Shown: positions 26,263-34,904, numbered from the stretch's first letter. The stretch: DNA of 51,710 nt from Gammaproteobacteria bacterium (GCA_022340305.1 JAJDOF010000076.1:1-51710); one strand, 5' to 3'. The notes: generated by a model from the letters alone, not told the origin. A program made the numbers and translations.

Positions 26263-27018
26263 ATGCTAACCCAGGTCCCATCACATCATTTGCCGCATGA
26301 ATGCCACGTCTGTGAGCCACGTGGCGGTTGTCTCGGCCTGCAATTACTGGACAGCGAAGAGGCGCGCCAGCAACTTTGCCACGCGAAGAAGATCAGCCGC
26401 AAGGGCGAGCATGTATTTCGCGAGGGTGAAGACGCAGATTGCTTTTACGTACTGCGCAGCGGTTCTCTCAAAAGTTACCTGGTGACCGAGGATGGCGAGG
26501 AGCAAGTGCTTGGGTTCTACCTGCCCGGCGATGTTTTCGGGCTGGATACCGCCGATTCACAGTTGCGCATGTCGTCAGCCGTGGCTTTGGAGACTGCCTC
26601 GGTATGCCGGTTTCCACACGCCTATCTGGGCGATAAGGCGCAGGGCGCCAATCTGTTGAAAATTACCGCGGAACAGATGCAACGCGATCATAACCTGGTG
26701 TTGATGTTGGCCCGCAAAGACGCCGATGGACGCATCGCCAGTTTTCTCGACGATCTCGCCTGCCGTTACTGGTCGCGGGGTTATTCGGCCTCGGCATTCT
26801 TGCTGACCATGTCACGTCAGGACATCGGCTGCTATCTCGGGCTGGCGGTCGAAACCGTGAGCCGAACCCTGACTCGCTTCCAGGAGTGTGGCGTCCTGAA
26901 AGTGAACCGACGCGAGGTTGAGATACTGGATCACGCCAGTTTGCGCAAGATGGCTGGCACCCGGGTCAACTCGATTGCAGTGGAATGTTGCCAGAAGGCC
27001 GCACTCAGTCCGAGTTGA
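26263..27018 (+). CDS. fnr: FNR-family oxygen-responsive regulator, copy 1
   Basis: This 251-aa CRP/FNR protein has the complete [4Fe-4S] sensor of FNR: Cys14, Cys17 and Cys23 (C-x2-C-x5-C) and Cys115 in ASVCRFP, matching E. coli Cys20, 23, 29 and 122. The cNMP-like beta roll spans about 45-140. The recognition helix LGLAVETVSRTLTRF has the E-x-x-S-R contacts that read TTGAT. A strong GAGGAG lies 6 nt before the ATG. It should activate the FNR boxes of this window when oxygen is low. It has an equally long paralogue at 27413, with an almost identical DNA-binding half. Confidence 0.92.
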   Translation: MLTQVPSHHLPHECHVCEPRGGCLGLQLLDSEEARQQLCHAKKISRKGEHVFREGEDADCFYVLRSGSLKSYLVTEDGEEQVLGFYLPGDVFGLDTADSQLRMSSAVALETASVCRFPHAYLGDKAQGANLLKITAEQMQRDHNLVLMLARKDADGRIASFLDDLACRYWSRGYSASAFLLTMSRQDIGCYLGLAVETVSRTLTRFQECGVLKVNRREVEILDHASLRKMAGTRVNSIAVECCQKAALSPS

Positions 27019-27125
27019 TGGTAGCGATGCGACTGCGCCAGACTGGTGAACGCGATGCATAGTCCGTGAGCTGCAGTCACAATGCGTATCGCCTGAATCT
27101 TTACCCACACTGGCAGGAAGGTAAA
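26931..27125 (-). pseudogene. Fragment of the 3' end of a TauE/SafE (UreH-domain) gene
   Basis: Read on the minus strand, this fragment gives VWVKIQAIRIVTAAHG, then LAQSHRYHQLGLSAAFWQ, then TAIELTRVPAILRKLA and a stop. This follows the C-terminus of the intact TauE/SafE protein at 28081-28857 (WVRAPALRTSAG, LAQSHHHHQTGLSTTFWQ, TRVPAILRRPA) step by step, with a small deletion and many substitutions. An in-frame stop precedes it. Its 3' part is antisense to fnr copy 1 exactly as in the intact gene and fnr copy 2, so it records a tandem duplication. Confidence 0.8.
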
Positions 27126-27412
27126 TCAACGCCTCCCCGCCCTGGATCAGCTGGTCGCAACCCGCGTAATTCCATTGGTAGCCATGACGGTTTTGCATTT
27201 CTGCCGCGGCTACTCGCTCGGCCTACAGTCTGTGTGCGGTAACGAACAGACATGGCATTACTATGGTGGCCATAGTAATAAGTCTCGGCATTCTTCGTTC
27301 CTGTGGTTTGTCGATCGAACTCGCTCAATTTTGAACTAACCAGGACCACGGCCATTTTCGCCAGGCCTGGCGTTTATATCTTTTGCCCAAGATCTACCGT
27401 CGAGGATTCGTC
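27019..27412 (+). other. Region between the two fnr genes
   Basis: The first 100 bp hold part of the TauE/SafE fragment described separately. The remainder has no recognisable gene. It contains a perfect hyphenated inverted repeat at 27257-27279 and presumably the promoter of fnr copy 2. There is no FNR-box match here. Confidence 0.5.
27257..27279. promoter_or_regulatory. Operator-like inverted repeat upstream of fnr copy 2
   Basis: ATTACTATGG and CCATAGTAAT are exact 10-bp arms around TGG. The site lies 134-156 nt upstream of the start of fnr copy 2 and is not a match to FNR, Fur or CRP consensus. Size and symmetry fit a dimeric regulator binding site. A hairpin in the leader RNA is the alternative. 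Confidence 0.55.
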
Positions 27413-28168
27413 ATGTTATCGCAGATTCATTCACATCCTGTTTTGCACGAGTGCCATACCTGTGAACCGCGCGGCGGTTGTCTCGGCCTGCAGTTGCTGA
27501 ACAGCCCGGAGGCACGGCAGCAGTTATGCAATGCGAAGAAAATCAGCTGCAAGGCGGAGCACGTATTTCGCGAGGGCGAAGACGCGGATTGCTTCTACGT
27601 GGTGCGCAGCGGTTCGATCAAGAGCTACCTGGTGACCCAGGATGGCGAAGAGCAGGTGCTCGGTTTTTACCTGCCGGGCGATGTGTTCGGGCTGGATACC
27701 ACTGCAGCGCAGCAGCGCATGTCCTCCGCAATTTTGCTGGAAACAACCTCGATCTGCCGTTTCCCCCATGCCTACCTGACGGACATGGCGCAGGGCTCGG
27801 CGCTGTTGAGCATCGCTGCGGAACAAATGCAACGCGATCACAACCTGATGCTGATGCTGGCGCGCAAGGACGCCGATGGGCGCATCGCCAGTTTACTCGA
27901 CGATCTCGCCTGCCGTTACTGGTCGCGGGGTTATTCGGCCTCGGCATTCTTGCTGACCATGTCACGTCAGGACATCGGCTGCTATCTCGGGCTGGCGGTC
28001 GAAACCGTGAGCCGAACCCTGACTCGCCTCCAGGAGTGTGGCGTCCTGAAAGTGAACCGACGCGAGGTTGAGATACTCGATCACGCCGGTCTGCGCAAGA
28101 TGGCTGGCACCCGGGTCAACTCGGTTGCCGTGGAATATTGCCAGAAGGTCGTACTCAGACCGGTTTGA
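27413..28168 (+). CDS. FNR-family oxygen-responsive regulator, copy 2
   Basis: This 251-aa paralogue of the upstream fnr keeps all four cluster cysteines (C-x2-C-x5-C near residues 14-23 and Cys in TSICRFP) and the same recognition helix. The start ATG at 27413 has GAGGA 6 nt upstream; the longer reading from 27383 adds ten residues with no support. Most changes between the copies lie in the sensor half, so the two may differ in oxygen sensitivity or cluster stability while binding the same DNA sites. Its 3' end overlaps the convergent TauE/SafE gene by 88 nt. Confidence 0.9.
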   Translation: MLSQIHSHPVLHECHTCEPRGGCLGLQLLNSPEARQQLCNAKKISCKAEHVFREGEDADCFYVVRSGSIKSYLVTQDGEEQVLGFYLPGDVFGLDTTAAQQRMSSAILLETTSICRFPHAYLTDMAQGSALLSIAAEQMQRDHNLMLMLARKDADGRIASLLDDLACRYWSRGYSASAFLLTMSRQDIGCYLGLAVETVSRTLTRLQECGVLKVNRREVEILDHAGLRKMAGTRVNSVAVEYCQKVVLRPV

Positions 28169-28857
28169 TGGTGGTGATGTGACTGCGCCAGGCCGCTGAT
28201 TGCGTTGTAAAATCCGAAAGCAATAATCAAAATGCCCGCCGAGGTGCGCAGCGCCGGAGCCCTGACCCATCTCTTCATATAGTTGAATGCATTGCCCGCG
28301 AGTAGCATCGCGGGCAATGTGCCCAGTCCGAATCCGAGCATCAGCACTGCGGCATCGATGGCGCTAGCGGTGGTCAGCGACCAGGCGACTGCGGCATAGA
28401 CCAGGCCGCAGGGCAGCCAGCCCCACAGACCTCCCAGCAGCAATGCCTGGAATGGGCTCTGGATCGGGAACAGGCGCTGTCCCAGGGGTTGAATGTGGCG
28501 CCACAGTCGCGCTCCGAGCCGTTCCAGCAACGCAAGGCCGCGCCACCAGTTGGCGAGGTAAAGGCCGAGCGCAATCATGAATGCCGCGGCCAGCAGCTGC
28601 CCTGCCACCGGGCTGAGACCGAGTTCGGCAAGACTGGCGCCGAGCGTCCCTGCCACCAGGCCGACCAGGACATAACTGCTGATGCGTCCGATGTTGTAGG
28701 CAAGTTGATAGCTGAATAACACTACCGGTCGGCGGCTCAAATCAGCTGATATCCCCATATTGAGTGCGCTGACGATGCCCCCGCACATGCCGAGGCAATG
28801 GCTGGAACCCAGCAGGCCGACGATGATTGCGGCGCCAAACGTCAGTTCAATGGGCAC
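28081..28857 (-). CDS. TauE/SafE (UreH-domain) membrane protein, cbb3-linked
   Basis: This 258-aa inner-membrane protein has six hydrophobic helices. It begins with GLLGSSHCLGMCGG, the conserved Cys-x3-Cys motif of UreH-like TauE/SafE proteins, which resemble copper or metal transporters. Genes of this class regularly close the ccoGHIS block in proteobacteria and probably help deliver copper for the cbb3 oxidase. It starts 5 nt after the ccoH stop. The C-terminal 29 residues are read antisense to fnr copy 2. The family link to cbb3 assembly is known from gene neighbourhood, while transport activity is inferred. Confidence 0.82.
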   Translation of the reverse strand: MPIELTFGAAIIVGLLGSSHCLGMCGGIVSALNMGISADLSRRPVVLFSYQLAYNIGRISSYVLVGLVAGTLGASLAELGLSPVAGQLLAAAFMIALGLYLANWWRGLALLERLGARLWRHIQPLGQRLFPIQSPFQALLLGGLWGWLPCGLVYAAVAWSLTTASAIDAAVLMLGFGLGTLPAMLLAGNAFNYMKRWVRAPALRTSAGILIIAFGFYNAISGLAQSHHHHQTGLSTTFWQYSTATELTRVPAILRRPA

Positions 28858-28862
28858 GAGAG

Positions 28863-29396
28863 CTATTGAGCGGTCGGGGCAATGTAGTTGGGGAGTAACC
28901 GGGCACGCCGGGTTTGAGGGTATTGCAGCGAACCGGTCAGACGCCAGTCAGGTGTTTGCAGGTAGATATTCCAGCGTCCCGGGCCGGGAAGCTGCAGTTC
29001 CGCTTCGAGCAGGTGAAGGCGGTTGTTGGCGAAAGCCAGATCCCGGTCGAGTCCTGGCCGGGTGGCATGTATCAGGCGCAGTTCGATGCGTTCACCTGGA
29101 ATCACCGTGACGTCGGGATCAAAACGGATTTCGAGCCGGTCCGAGCCATCTACGCGGAAATCCGCGGCAAGACCTAGTTCGTAAGCGAGTCGGTCGCGGG
29201 CCAGCACCAGGTTGATCTGCTTGCCCTTACGATAGTAGTCATCGACTACCAGCCCGGAAAAGGATTGCAGCGCGAGCGTGATCATAACCGCGCCCATGAT
29301 GACTGCCGATGACGGGATCGCAATCAGTAGCCACACCAGCGGTTCGCGCGTCCAGTGGCGATGCGGGCTATCGGCGACGCTATCCCGGGCCGGCAT
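28863..29396 (-). CDS. ccoH: CcoH/FixH, cbb3 oxidase assembly protein
   Basis: This 177-aa protein has one N-terminal membrane helix (about residues 21-45) followed by the conserved SGLVVDDYYRKGKQIN and a periplasmic beta domain, the FixH architecture. CcoH binds the assembling cbb3 complex. The start codon shares one base with the ccoG stop (TGATG at 29394-29398). It sits in the usual G-H order, with TauE/SafE immediately following. Confidence 0.88.
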   Translation of the reverse strand: MPARDSVADSPHRHWTREPLVWLLIAIPSSAVIMGAVMITLALQSFSGLVVDDYYRKGKQINLVLARDRLAYELGLAADFRVDGSDRLEIRFDPDVTVIPGERIELRLIHATRPGLDRDLAFANNRLHLLEAELQLPGPGRWNIYLQTPDWRLTGSLQYPQTRRARLLPNYIAPTAQ

Positions 29397-30784
29397 CAGG
29401 ATTTCCCCGGCCCGACAAAACGCGCATCTGTGACCGTTTTCAGATGGTTGCCATCCTTTGCCTGCAGGTGAAACCTGACGGTTACGCTGCGCGCTTCGAG
29501 GTTGAATTCATCGGCCTGCAGACGCACGACCATTTGATAAACGCTGCCGGCCTCAACCTCGATTTCGGGCCGGTCGCTGACCAGCTTGACGCCATCTATG
29601 CCCTCGACCCACAACTTGTAAACATGTGCCTGAGAATCCATGTTCAGTATTTTCAGCGTATAGACATTTTCAATCAAGCCATCGTTGGTTTCACGGTACA
29701 GGGTATTGCGGTCACGGATAACATCCAGATCGAGCGCGACACGCTGTGAAATGTGCGTCACCAAAATACCGCACAGTAACAGCAGGATCGTGGCGTAGAC
29801 GATGATGCGCGGTCGCAGGAGATGTTGGCGCTTGCCGAGCGCCGAATTCTCGGTGGTATAGCGGACCAGGCCACGTGGATATGACATTTTGTCCATGATT
29901 TCATCACAGGCGTCGATACAGGCCGAGCAGGCTATGCACTCGTATTGCAGACCGTCACGGATATCGATACCCGTGGGGCAGACCTGCACACAGACGTTAC
30001 AGTCGATGCAGTCACCGAGACCCACCGCGGCCGGCTCAACACTGCGGCGCCGTGAGCCGCGTGGCTCGCCGCGTTCCGGGTGATAGGCGACGATCAGCGT
30101 GTCCGAGTCGAACATGGCGCTCTGGAAGCGCGCATAGGGGCACATGTACTTGCACACCTGCTCGCGCATAAAACCGGCGTTGCCATAGGTGGCGAAGCTG
30201 TAAAACAGGATCCAGAACGTTTCCCAGGGCCCGAGGCTCAGATTCAGCAGTTCACCGGCGAGTTCATCGATCGGGGTGAAGTAGGCGACAAAGGTGAATC
30301 CGGTCCACAACGAGAAGGCAATCCAGACCACGTGTTTCAGCGTCTTGGTACGTATCTTGGCGGCGCTGGTGGGTGCCTTGTCGAGTTTCATCCGCTGGCC
30401 GCGTTTGCCCTCGATCTTGCGTTCCATCCACAGGTAGGCTTCGGTCCACACGGTTTGCGGGCAGGCGTAACCACACCAGACGCGCCCCAGCAGCGCGGTG
30501 AAGAAAAACAATGCCAGCCCCGCCAGTATCAACAGCGCGGCGAGGTAGATGAAGTCCTGCGGCCACAATGTCAGCCCGAACAGGTAAAATTTGCGCGCCG
30601 GCAGATCGAACAGGATCGCCTGGCGCCCATCCCACTGCAGCAATGGCGTAACGTAGTAAATTCCGAGCAGGGTGACCAGCGATAAGACGCGCAGGCGCGT
30701 AAAATAGCCGCTGACTTCGCGCGGATATATCTTTTTATGCGCCTCGTACAGGACCGGTTCGACGGTATTTTCCTTTTGTGCCAT
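29396..30784 (-). CDS. ccoG: CcoG/FixG, cbb3 oxidase accessory ferredoxin
   Basis: This 462-aa membrane protein has several helices in its first half, a cytoplasmic 2x[4Fe-4S] ferredoxin domain with CIDCNVCVQVCPTG and CIACSACIDACDE, and a C-terminal Ig-like domain ending FHLQAKDGNHL. The transmembrane CGYACPQTVWTE motif is also diagnostic. CcoG is known to reduce Cu(II) to Cu(I) for insertion into CcoN. The ORF overlaps ccoH by one base and follows the 90-aa gene X by 24 nt. Confidence 0.93.
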   Translation of the reverse strand: MAQKENTVEPVLYEAHKKIYPREVSGYFTRLRVLSLVTLLGIYYVTPLLQWDGRQAILFDLPARKFYLFGLTLWPQDFIYLAALLILAGLALFFFTALLGRVWCGYACPQTVWTEAYLWMERKIEGKRGQRMKLDKAPTSAAKIRTKTLKHVVWIAFSLWTGFTFVAYFTPIDELAGELLNLSLGPWETFWILFYSFATYGNAGFMREQVCKYMCPYARFQSAMFDSDTLIVAYHPERGEPRGSRRRSVEPAAVGLGDCIDCNVCVQVCPTGIDIRDGLQYECIACSACIDACDEIMDKMSYPRGLVRYTTENSALGKRQHLLRPRIIVYATILLLLCGILVTHISQRVALDLDVIRDRNTLYRETNDGLIENVYTLKILNMDSQAHVYKLWVEGIDGVKLVSDRPEIEVEAGSVYQMVVRLQADEFNLEARSVTVRFHLQAKDGNHLKTVTDARFVGPGKS

Positions 30785-30808
30785 TCGCTGCCTGCCGACT
30801 CTGGCTGG

Positions 30809-31081
30809 TTATCGCTGGTTGTTCAGAAAGCGACAGTTTGAAATGGTGAAGTATAACGTGCCGAAGCTGGACAGGGAGGCCAGCAACCAGAACAGAAAAA
30901 AGCCGATGCTGTAGGCCGCCAGCGGGCTGATGTCGATATCGAGGTTGAAGGGAACCAGGTCGCGTGGATTAAACGCCGAAAAGAATACGCCGCTGGCGAT
31001 GATCGCGGTGATGAATGATGGCCAGAGCACCGAGATCGCCTGTTGCGAGCGCGGTATTTTGTCCGGGGTCAGGGATTCCAC
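30809..31081 (-). CDS. Small two-helix membrane protein between ccoP and ccoG
   Basis: This 90-aa protein has two hydrophobic segments: VLWPSFITAIIASGVFFSAF at about residues 18-38 and a second at about 52-78. A short loop NPRDLVPFNLDIDI lies between them. I do not recognise a family. The start is GTG, overlapping the ccoP stop by one base (TAGTG), so it is translationally tied to ccoP and lies squarely inside the cco operon. This placement makes an assembly or subunit role for cbb3 likely; that is inference. Confidence 0.75.
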   Translation of the reverse strand: MESLTPDKIPRSQQAISVLWPSFITAIIASGVFFSAFNPRDLVPFNLDIDISPLAAYSIGFFLFWLLASLSSFGTLYFTISNCRFLNNQR

Positions 31082-31986
31082 TACTGCTGTTGCGACAGGC
31101 TGTAAATATAGGCCGCCAGCAAGTGCACCTTGGCTTCGCCGAGGAATTCTCCCTGCGCCGGCATCTTGCCGTTACGACCCTTGGCGATCGATTCCGAGAT
31201 ACGGGTGAGTGAGCCACCATACAGCCAGGTATTGTCGGTCAGGTTGGGAGCGCCGAGGGCGGTGTTGCCGGTGCCGTCGGCACCATGGCAGGCGACACAG
31301 AAGATTTCAAACTTGGCCTTACCCTTGGTGGCGAGCTCCTCAATAGTGGCGCGTCCCGACAGGCTGAGTATGTACTGGGCAACTTCGTCAACACCTCGTT
31401 CTCCGCCGAGCGGGCCTTCCCAGGCGGGCATGGCAGCCTGGCGGCCCTGCATGAGGGTAGTCTTGATATTCTCGGGGGTGCCACCCCAGATCCAGTCGCC
31501 ATCGCGCAGGTTCGGGTAACCACGGGCGCCACGCGCATCTGAGCCATGACAGGTCGTACAGTAGTTGGCATAGAGTCGCTCGCCTACCTTGAGAGCGGTC
31601 TCGTCCTTGCTCAAATCGAGGATTGGCGTCTGCTGGTAGCGTGCAAACAATGGTCCGACTTCGGCTTCCACGCGCGACACTTCCTGCTCGTACTGTGTCT
31701 TTGAGGTCCAGTCCAGCAGGCCGCTGAATTTGCCGAGGCCTGGATAGAGCAGCAGGTAGAAACCACCGAAGGCGATGGTGATGTAAAACAGGCCCAGCCA
31801 CCAGCGGGGCAGCGGATTGTTCAACTCGGTCAGATCGCCGTCCCACACATGGCCGGTATCCTCGACTTTACCGGTTTTCTGGAATCCCGAGGTCATCCAG
31901 CGCAGTAGCCACAGGCAGGCCAGTATGCTGAGCACAGTGAGGATGGTGATATACCAGTGCCAGAAATCGCTATTAAAATCGGACAT
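31081..31986 (-). CDS. ccoP: Cytochrome c oxidase cbb3 subunit III (CcoP), dihaem
   Basis: This 301-aa protein has an N-terminal region with two helices (about 10-30 and 55-78), separated by GHVWDGDLTELNNPLPRWW, then two c-type cytochrome domains with CTTCH near residue 140 and CVACH near 235. It carries electrons to CcoO and the catalytic subunit on the periplasmic side. It starts directly after the ccoQ stop and overlaps gene X by one base. Confidence 0.95.
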   Translation of the reverse strand: MSDFNSDFWHWYITILTVLSILACLWLLRWMTSGFQKTGKVEDTGHVWDGDLTELNNPLPRWWLGLFYITIAFGGFYLLLYPGLGKFSGLLDWTSKTQYEQEVSRVEAEVGPLFARYQQTPILDLSKDETALKVGERLYANYCTTCHGSDARGARGYPNLRDGDWIWGGTPENIKTTLMQGRQAAMPAWEGPLGGERGVDEVAQYILSLSGRATIEELATKGKAKFEIFCVACHGADGTGNTALGAPNLTDNTWLYGGSLTRISESIAKGRNGKMPAQGEFLGEAKVHLLAAYIYSLSQQQ

Positions 31987-32178
31987 CTATCTACTCCGAG
32001 CAGGTTTTTTTGGCGGCGAGGAATCGTTGCTGTCGCCTGGCGGGTCGTCATCAAAAGGCAGTTGTGCGGCCTCGTCAAACGCGGATTTGCGCTTGCTGCT
32101 GTAGGCCCACAGCACGATGCCGATGAAGGTGACCAGCACGACGATGGACCACAGCGACTGCAGCAGAGTAAAGTTCAT
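31987..32178 (-). CDS. ccoQ: CcoQ/FixQ, small cbb3 subunit
   Basis: This 63-aa protein has one N-terminal helix (residues 9-25) and a charged tail rich in Asp, Ser, Pro and Lys, typical of CcoQ. ATG at 32178 has GAGGAA upstream and lies 2 nt after the ccoO stop. CcoQ stabilises the CcoP interaction in the complex. Longer upstream readings run inside ccoO. Confidence 0.9.
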   Translation of the reverse strand: MNFTLLQSLWSIVVLVTFIGIVLWAYSSKRKSAFDEAAQLPFDDDPPGDSNDSSPPKKPARSR

Positions 32179-32180
32179 CG

Positions 32181-32795
32181 CTATTTCCTCGTCTTCAGTT
32201 CGATGCCAAGCCCCTGTAAATAGGCGATCAGTGCATCGAGTTCGGTCTTGCCTTCGAGCATCTGCGGGGCTGACTCGATTTCGGCATCGCTGTAGGGAGA
32301 CCCGAGCGTACGTAAGGTTTTCATCTTGACCTGGATGTCGCTGCCGTCGAGGCTGGTCTCGGCAAGCCACGGATAGCCCGGCATGATCGATTCCGGTACG
32401 ACGTCACGTGGATTGGACATGTGCACCCGGTGCCAGTCGTCACTGTAACGCCCACCGACCCGATGCAGGTCAGGTCCGGTGCGCTTCGAACCCCATTGGA
32501 ACGGCCGATCGTATACGAATTCGCCCGCTACCGAGTAGTGCCCGTAGCGCTCGGTTTCAGCGCGAAAGGGTCGAATCATCTGCGAGTGGCAGAGGTAACA
32601 GCCCTCGCGCACATAGATGTCGCGCCCCTCGAGACGCAGCGCGGAATAGGGCTTTAGTCCGGCAATTGGTTCGCTTAGCGAATCCTGAAAAAACAGCGGA
32701 ATAATCTGCACCAGCCCGCCAACCGATATGACGCCAATGACGAGAATAATCATCAGGCCGATGTTTTTTTCAACTTTATCGTGTGCTGAAGCCAT
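32181..32795 (-). CDS. ccoO: Cytochrome c oxidase cbb3 subunit II (CcoO), monohaem
   Basis: This 204-aa protein has one N-terminal membrane anchor (about residues 12-32) and a c-type haem motif CYLCH in [14 protein letters not shown] near residue 70, followed by [25 protein letters not shown] (quoted in part: [15 protein letters not shown]). Standard CcoO length. It forms the core with CcoN. It begins 20 nt downstream of the ccoN stop. Confidence 0.95.
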   Translation of the reverse strand: MASAHDKVEKNIGLMIILVIGVISVGGLVQIIPLFFQDSLSEPIAGLKPYSALRLEGRDIYVREGCYLCHSQMIRPFRAETERYGHYSVAGEFVYDRPFQWGSKRTGPDLHRVGGRYSDDWHRVHMSNPRDVVPESIMPGYPWLAETSLDGSDIQVKMKTLRTLGSPYSDAEIESAPQMLEGKTELDALIAYLQGLGIELKTRK

Positions 32796-32815
32796 AGTGA
32801 TGTTTCGTCCTCTAC

Positions 32816-34237
32816 TCAGTGGGCGCTAGCCGGTGCGGGAATTTCGACTTCGACCGGTTGCGCGTTGGCAATGGTACGCCACAGGTTGTAGGCCATGACC
32901 ACGGCGCCGAACAGGAAGCAGGCGCCGCCGAGGGTGCGTACGATGTAGTAGGGGTGCATCGCTTGCACGGATTCGACAAAGCTGTAGGTGAGTGTGCCAT
33001 CCTGGTTGATCGCGCGCCACATCAGACCCTGCATGATGCCGGCGACCCACATCGAGGTGATGTAGAGAACGATACCGATGGTCGCCGTCCAGAAATGGAC
33101 CTCGACCAGCTTGAGGCTGTAAAGCTCGCGCCCGAACAGGCGTGGAATCAGGTAATACATGGCGCCCATGGTTACCAGCGCGACCCAACCGAGGGCTCCG
33201 GAATGCACGTGGCCGATGGTCCAGTCGGTGTAGTGCGACAGCGCGTTGACCGTCTTGATCGACATCATCGGGCCTTCAAAGGTCGACATGCCATAGAACG
33301 AAATGGATACGATCAACAGGCGCAGCACCGGGTCGGTGCGCAGCTTGTGCCAGGCACCGGACAGGGTCATGATGCCATTGATCATGCCGCCCCAGGAGGG
33401 CGCCAGCAGGATCAGCGACATCACCATGCCGAGCGATTGTGCCCAGTCGGGCAGCGCGGTGTAGTGCAGGTGGTGTGGCCCCGCCCAGATGTAAGTAAAT
33501 ATCAGCGCCCAGAAGTGCACTACCGACAGTCGATAGGAATACACCGGGCGCCCGGCCTGCTTGGGCACGAAATAGTACATGATGCCGAGGAAACCCGCCG
33601 TCAGGAAGAAGCCAACCGCGTTATGACCATACCACCATTGCACCATCGCATCCTGTACGCCGGCATAGGCCGAGTAGGACTTCCAGAAGGTGACCGGTAA
33701 CGCCGCGCTGTTGAATAGATGCAGCACCGCGACGGTGATGATGAAGGCGCCGAAAAACCAGTTGGCAACGTAGATGTGTGCGACCCGGCGGCGCATAATC
33801 GTGCCGAAAAAAACCACGGCATAACTGACCCAGACCAGCGTGATCAGGATATCGATCGGCCATTCCAGCTCGGCGTATTCCTTACTGGTGGTAATCCCCA
33901 GCGGCAGGGTGATAGCCGCCAGCAGGATGACCGATTGCCAGCCCCAGAAGGTAAAAGCGGCCAGCGCCGGAAAGGCCAGCTTGACGTGGCAGGTATGCTG
34001 CACCACGTAGTAGGAGCAGGCGAACAGCGAACAACCGCCGAAGGCAAAAATGACCGCATTGGTATGCAGCGGACGCAGGCGGCCGAAAGTCAGCCACGGA
34101 ATGTCGAAATTGAGCACCGGCCAGGCCAGTTGCGCCGCGATCAGTACGCCCACCGACATGCCGACCAGACCCCACACGATCGTCATGATGGAAAATTGAC
34201 GAACGACTTTGTAGTTGTAGGTTTCAGTGCTTGTCAT
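32816..34237 (-). CDS. ccoN: Cytochrome c oxidase cbb3 catalytic subunit I (CcoN)
   Basis: This 473-aa haem-copper oxidase subunit has about twelve helices and many conserved segments. They include [17 protein letters not shown] at the N-terminus, [13 protein letters not shown] with the haem-ligand His, [15 protein letters not shown] with the CuB His and the cross-linked Tyr neighbourhood, and [16 protein letters not shown] with the late haem histidines. It reduces O2 to water with high affinity. An FNR-like site lies only about 26 nt upstream of the start, too near for class II activation of this start. The yip1-like gene 65 nt upstream may supply the promoter. Confidence 0.97.
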   Translation of the reverse strand: MTSTETYNYKVVRQFSIMTIVWGLVGMSVGVLIAAQLAWPVLNFDIPWLTFGRLRPLHTNAVIFAFGGCSLFACSYYVVQHTCHVKLAFPALAAFTFWGWQSVILLAAITLPLGITTSKEYAELEWPIDILITLVWVSYAVVFFGTIMRRRVAHIYVANWFFGAFIITVAVLHLFNSAALPVTFWKSYSAYAGVQDAMVQWWYGHNAVGFFLTAGFLGIMYYFVPKQAGRPVYSYRLSVVHFWALIFTYIWAGPHHLHYTALPDWAQSLGMVMSLILLAPSWGGMINGIMTLSGAWHKLRTDPVLRLLIVSISFYGMSTFEGPMMSIKTVNALSHYTDWTIGHVHSGALGWVALVTMGAMYYLIPRLFGRELYSLKLVEVHFWTATIGIVLYITSMWVAGIMQGLMWRAINQDGTLTYSFVESVQAMHPYYIVRTLGGACFLFGAVVMAYNLWRTIANAQPVEVEIPAPASAH

Positions 34238-34255
34238 CTAGAGCTTCCTCGACGT

Positions 34256-34269
34256 CTGATCTGCATCAA
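34256..34269 (-). promoter_or_regulatory. FNR-like box directly upstream of ccoN
   Basis: CTGATCTGCATCAA has one mismatch to TTGAT-N4-ATCAA. Its centre is 25.5 nt upstream of the annotated ccoN ATG. No -10 is found at 31 bp, so either it acts differently (for example by repression), or the transcript start or ccoN start differs from the annotation. Confidence 0.5.
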
Positions 34270-34301
34270 ACAGGTAATGGATGGGTGGTCAACAAGTGCC
34301 A

Positions 34302-34904
34302 TTAATAGGTAAAGACCGGCTGCAGACCCATTCCCCACAGCAGGGCGGTCATCGCCAGCATGGCGACCAGGGCCACCAGCCCGACCGCGAGCACGGCCGA
34401 AGAGTATAGGAATCCACGCTCGGCGGGAATCTGCATCATGATGGGCAGGCCCGAGTAAAGCAGGTAGACGGTATAGGCGAGTGCCGGCAGGCCGATCAGC
34501 ATATTCAGCCACAGCACCGGATAAACCTGCATGATCCCGATCAGGAATAATGGTGTCGCGGTATAGGCGGAGAGCGCGATGCAAAGTGGCAGGGGCTTCG
34601 GCACTTCGTAAGCCTTACCGAGCAGGTGGATTACCCAGCCGATGGAAAACACGCCAACCAGCAATGCCAGGTAGTAGATGATGGCAATCGATAGCGCGGA
34701 ATCCCCGGTGATGCGGATTGGGTCGCCGACGCCGATGCGCCAACCGACCTGGGTAGTGCCGAAGTATCCCGACAGCGCTGGAATCAGCGCCAGGACGAGC
34801 ACGTGCCCGAGCGGACTACCATTGCCGCTCTGGTACTGTTCACGGATTTTCTCCCACTGGCGCGTAGGATCGGTAAAGAGCCCTATAATGTGCTGAATAA
34901 ACAT
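34302..34904 (-). CDS. Yip1-family integral membrane protein
   Basis: This 200-aa protein has five hydrophobic segments and the Yip1-domain opening MFIQHIIGLFTDPTRQWEKI, with YVPK-like and YEVPKPLPLCIALSAYTATP motifs in the middle. Bacterial Yip1 proteins have no known reaction. It precedes ccoN on the same strand with a 65-bp gap and has its own well-formed FNR promoter, so it is probably the first gene of the cco operon. A role in oxidase assembly or haem/copper handling is possible but unproven. Confidence 0.75.
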   Translation of the reverse strand: MFIQHIIGLFTDPTRQWEKIREQYQSGNGSPLGHVLVLALIPALSGYFGTTQVGWRIGVGDPIRITGDSALSIAIIYYLALLVGVFSIGWVIHLLGKAYEVPKPLPLCIALSAYTATPLFLIGIMQVYPVLWLNMLIGLPALAYTVYLLYSGLPIMMQIPAERGFLYSSAVLAVGLVALVAMLAMTALLWGMGLQPVFTY

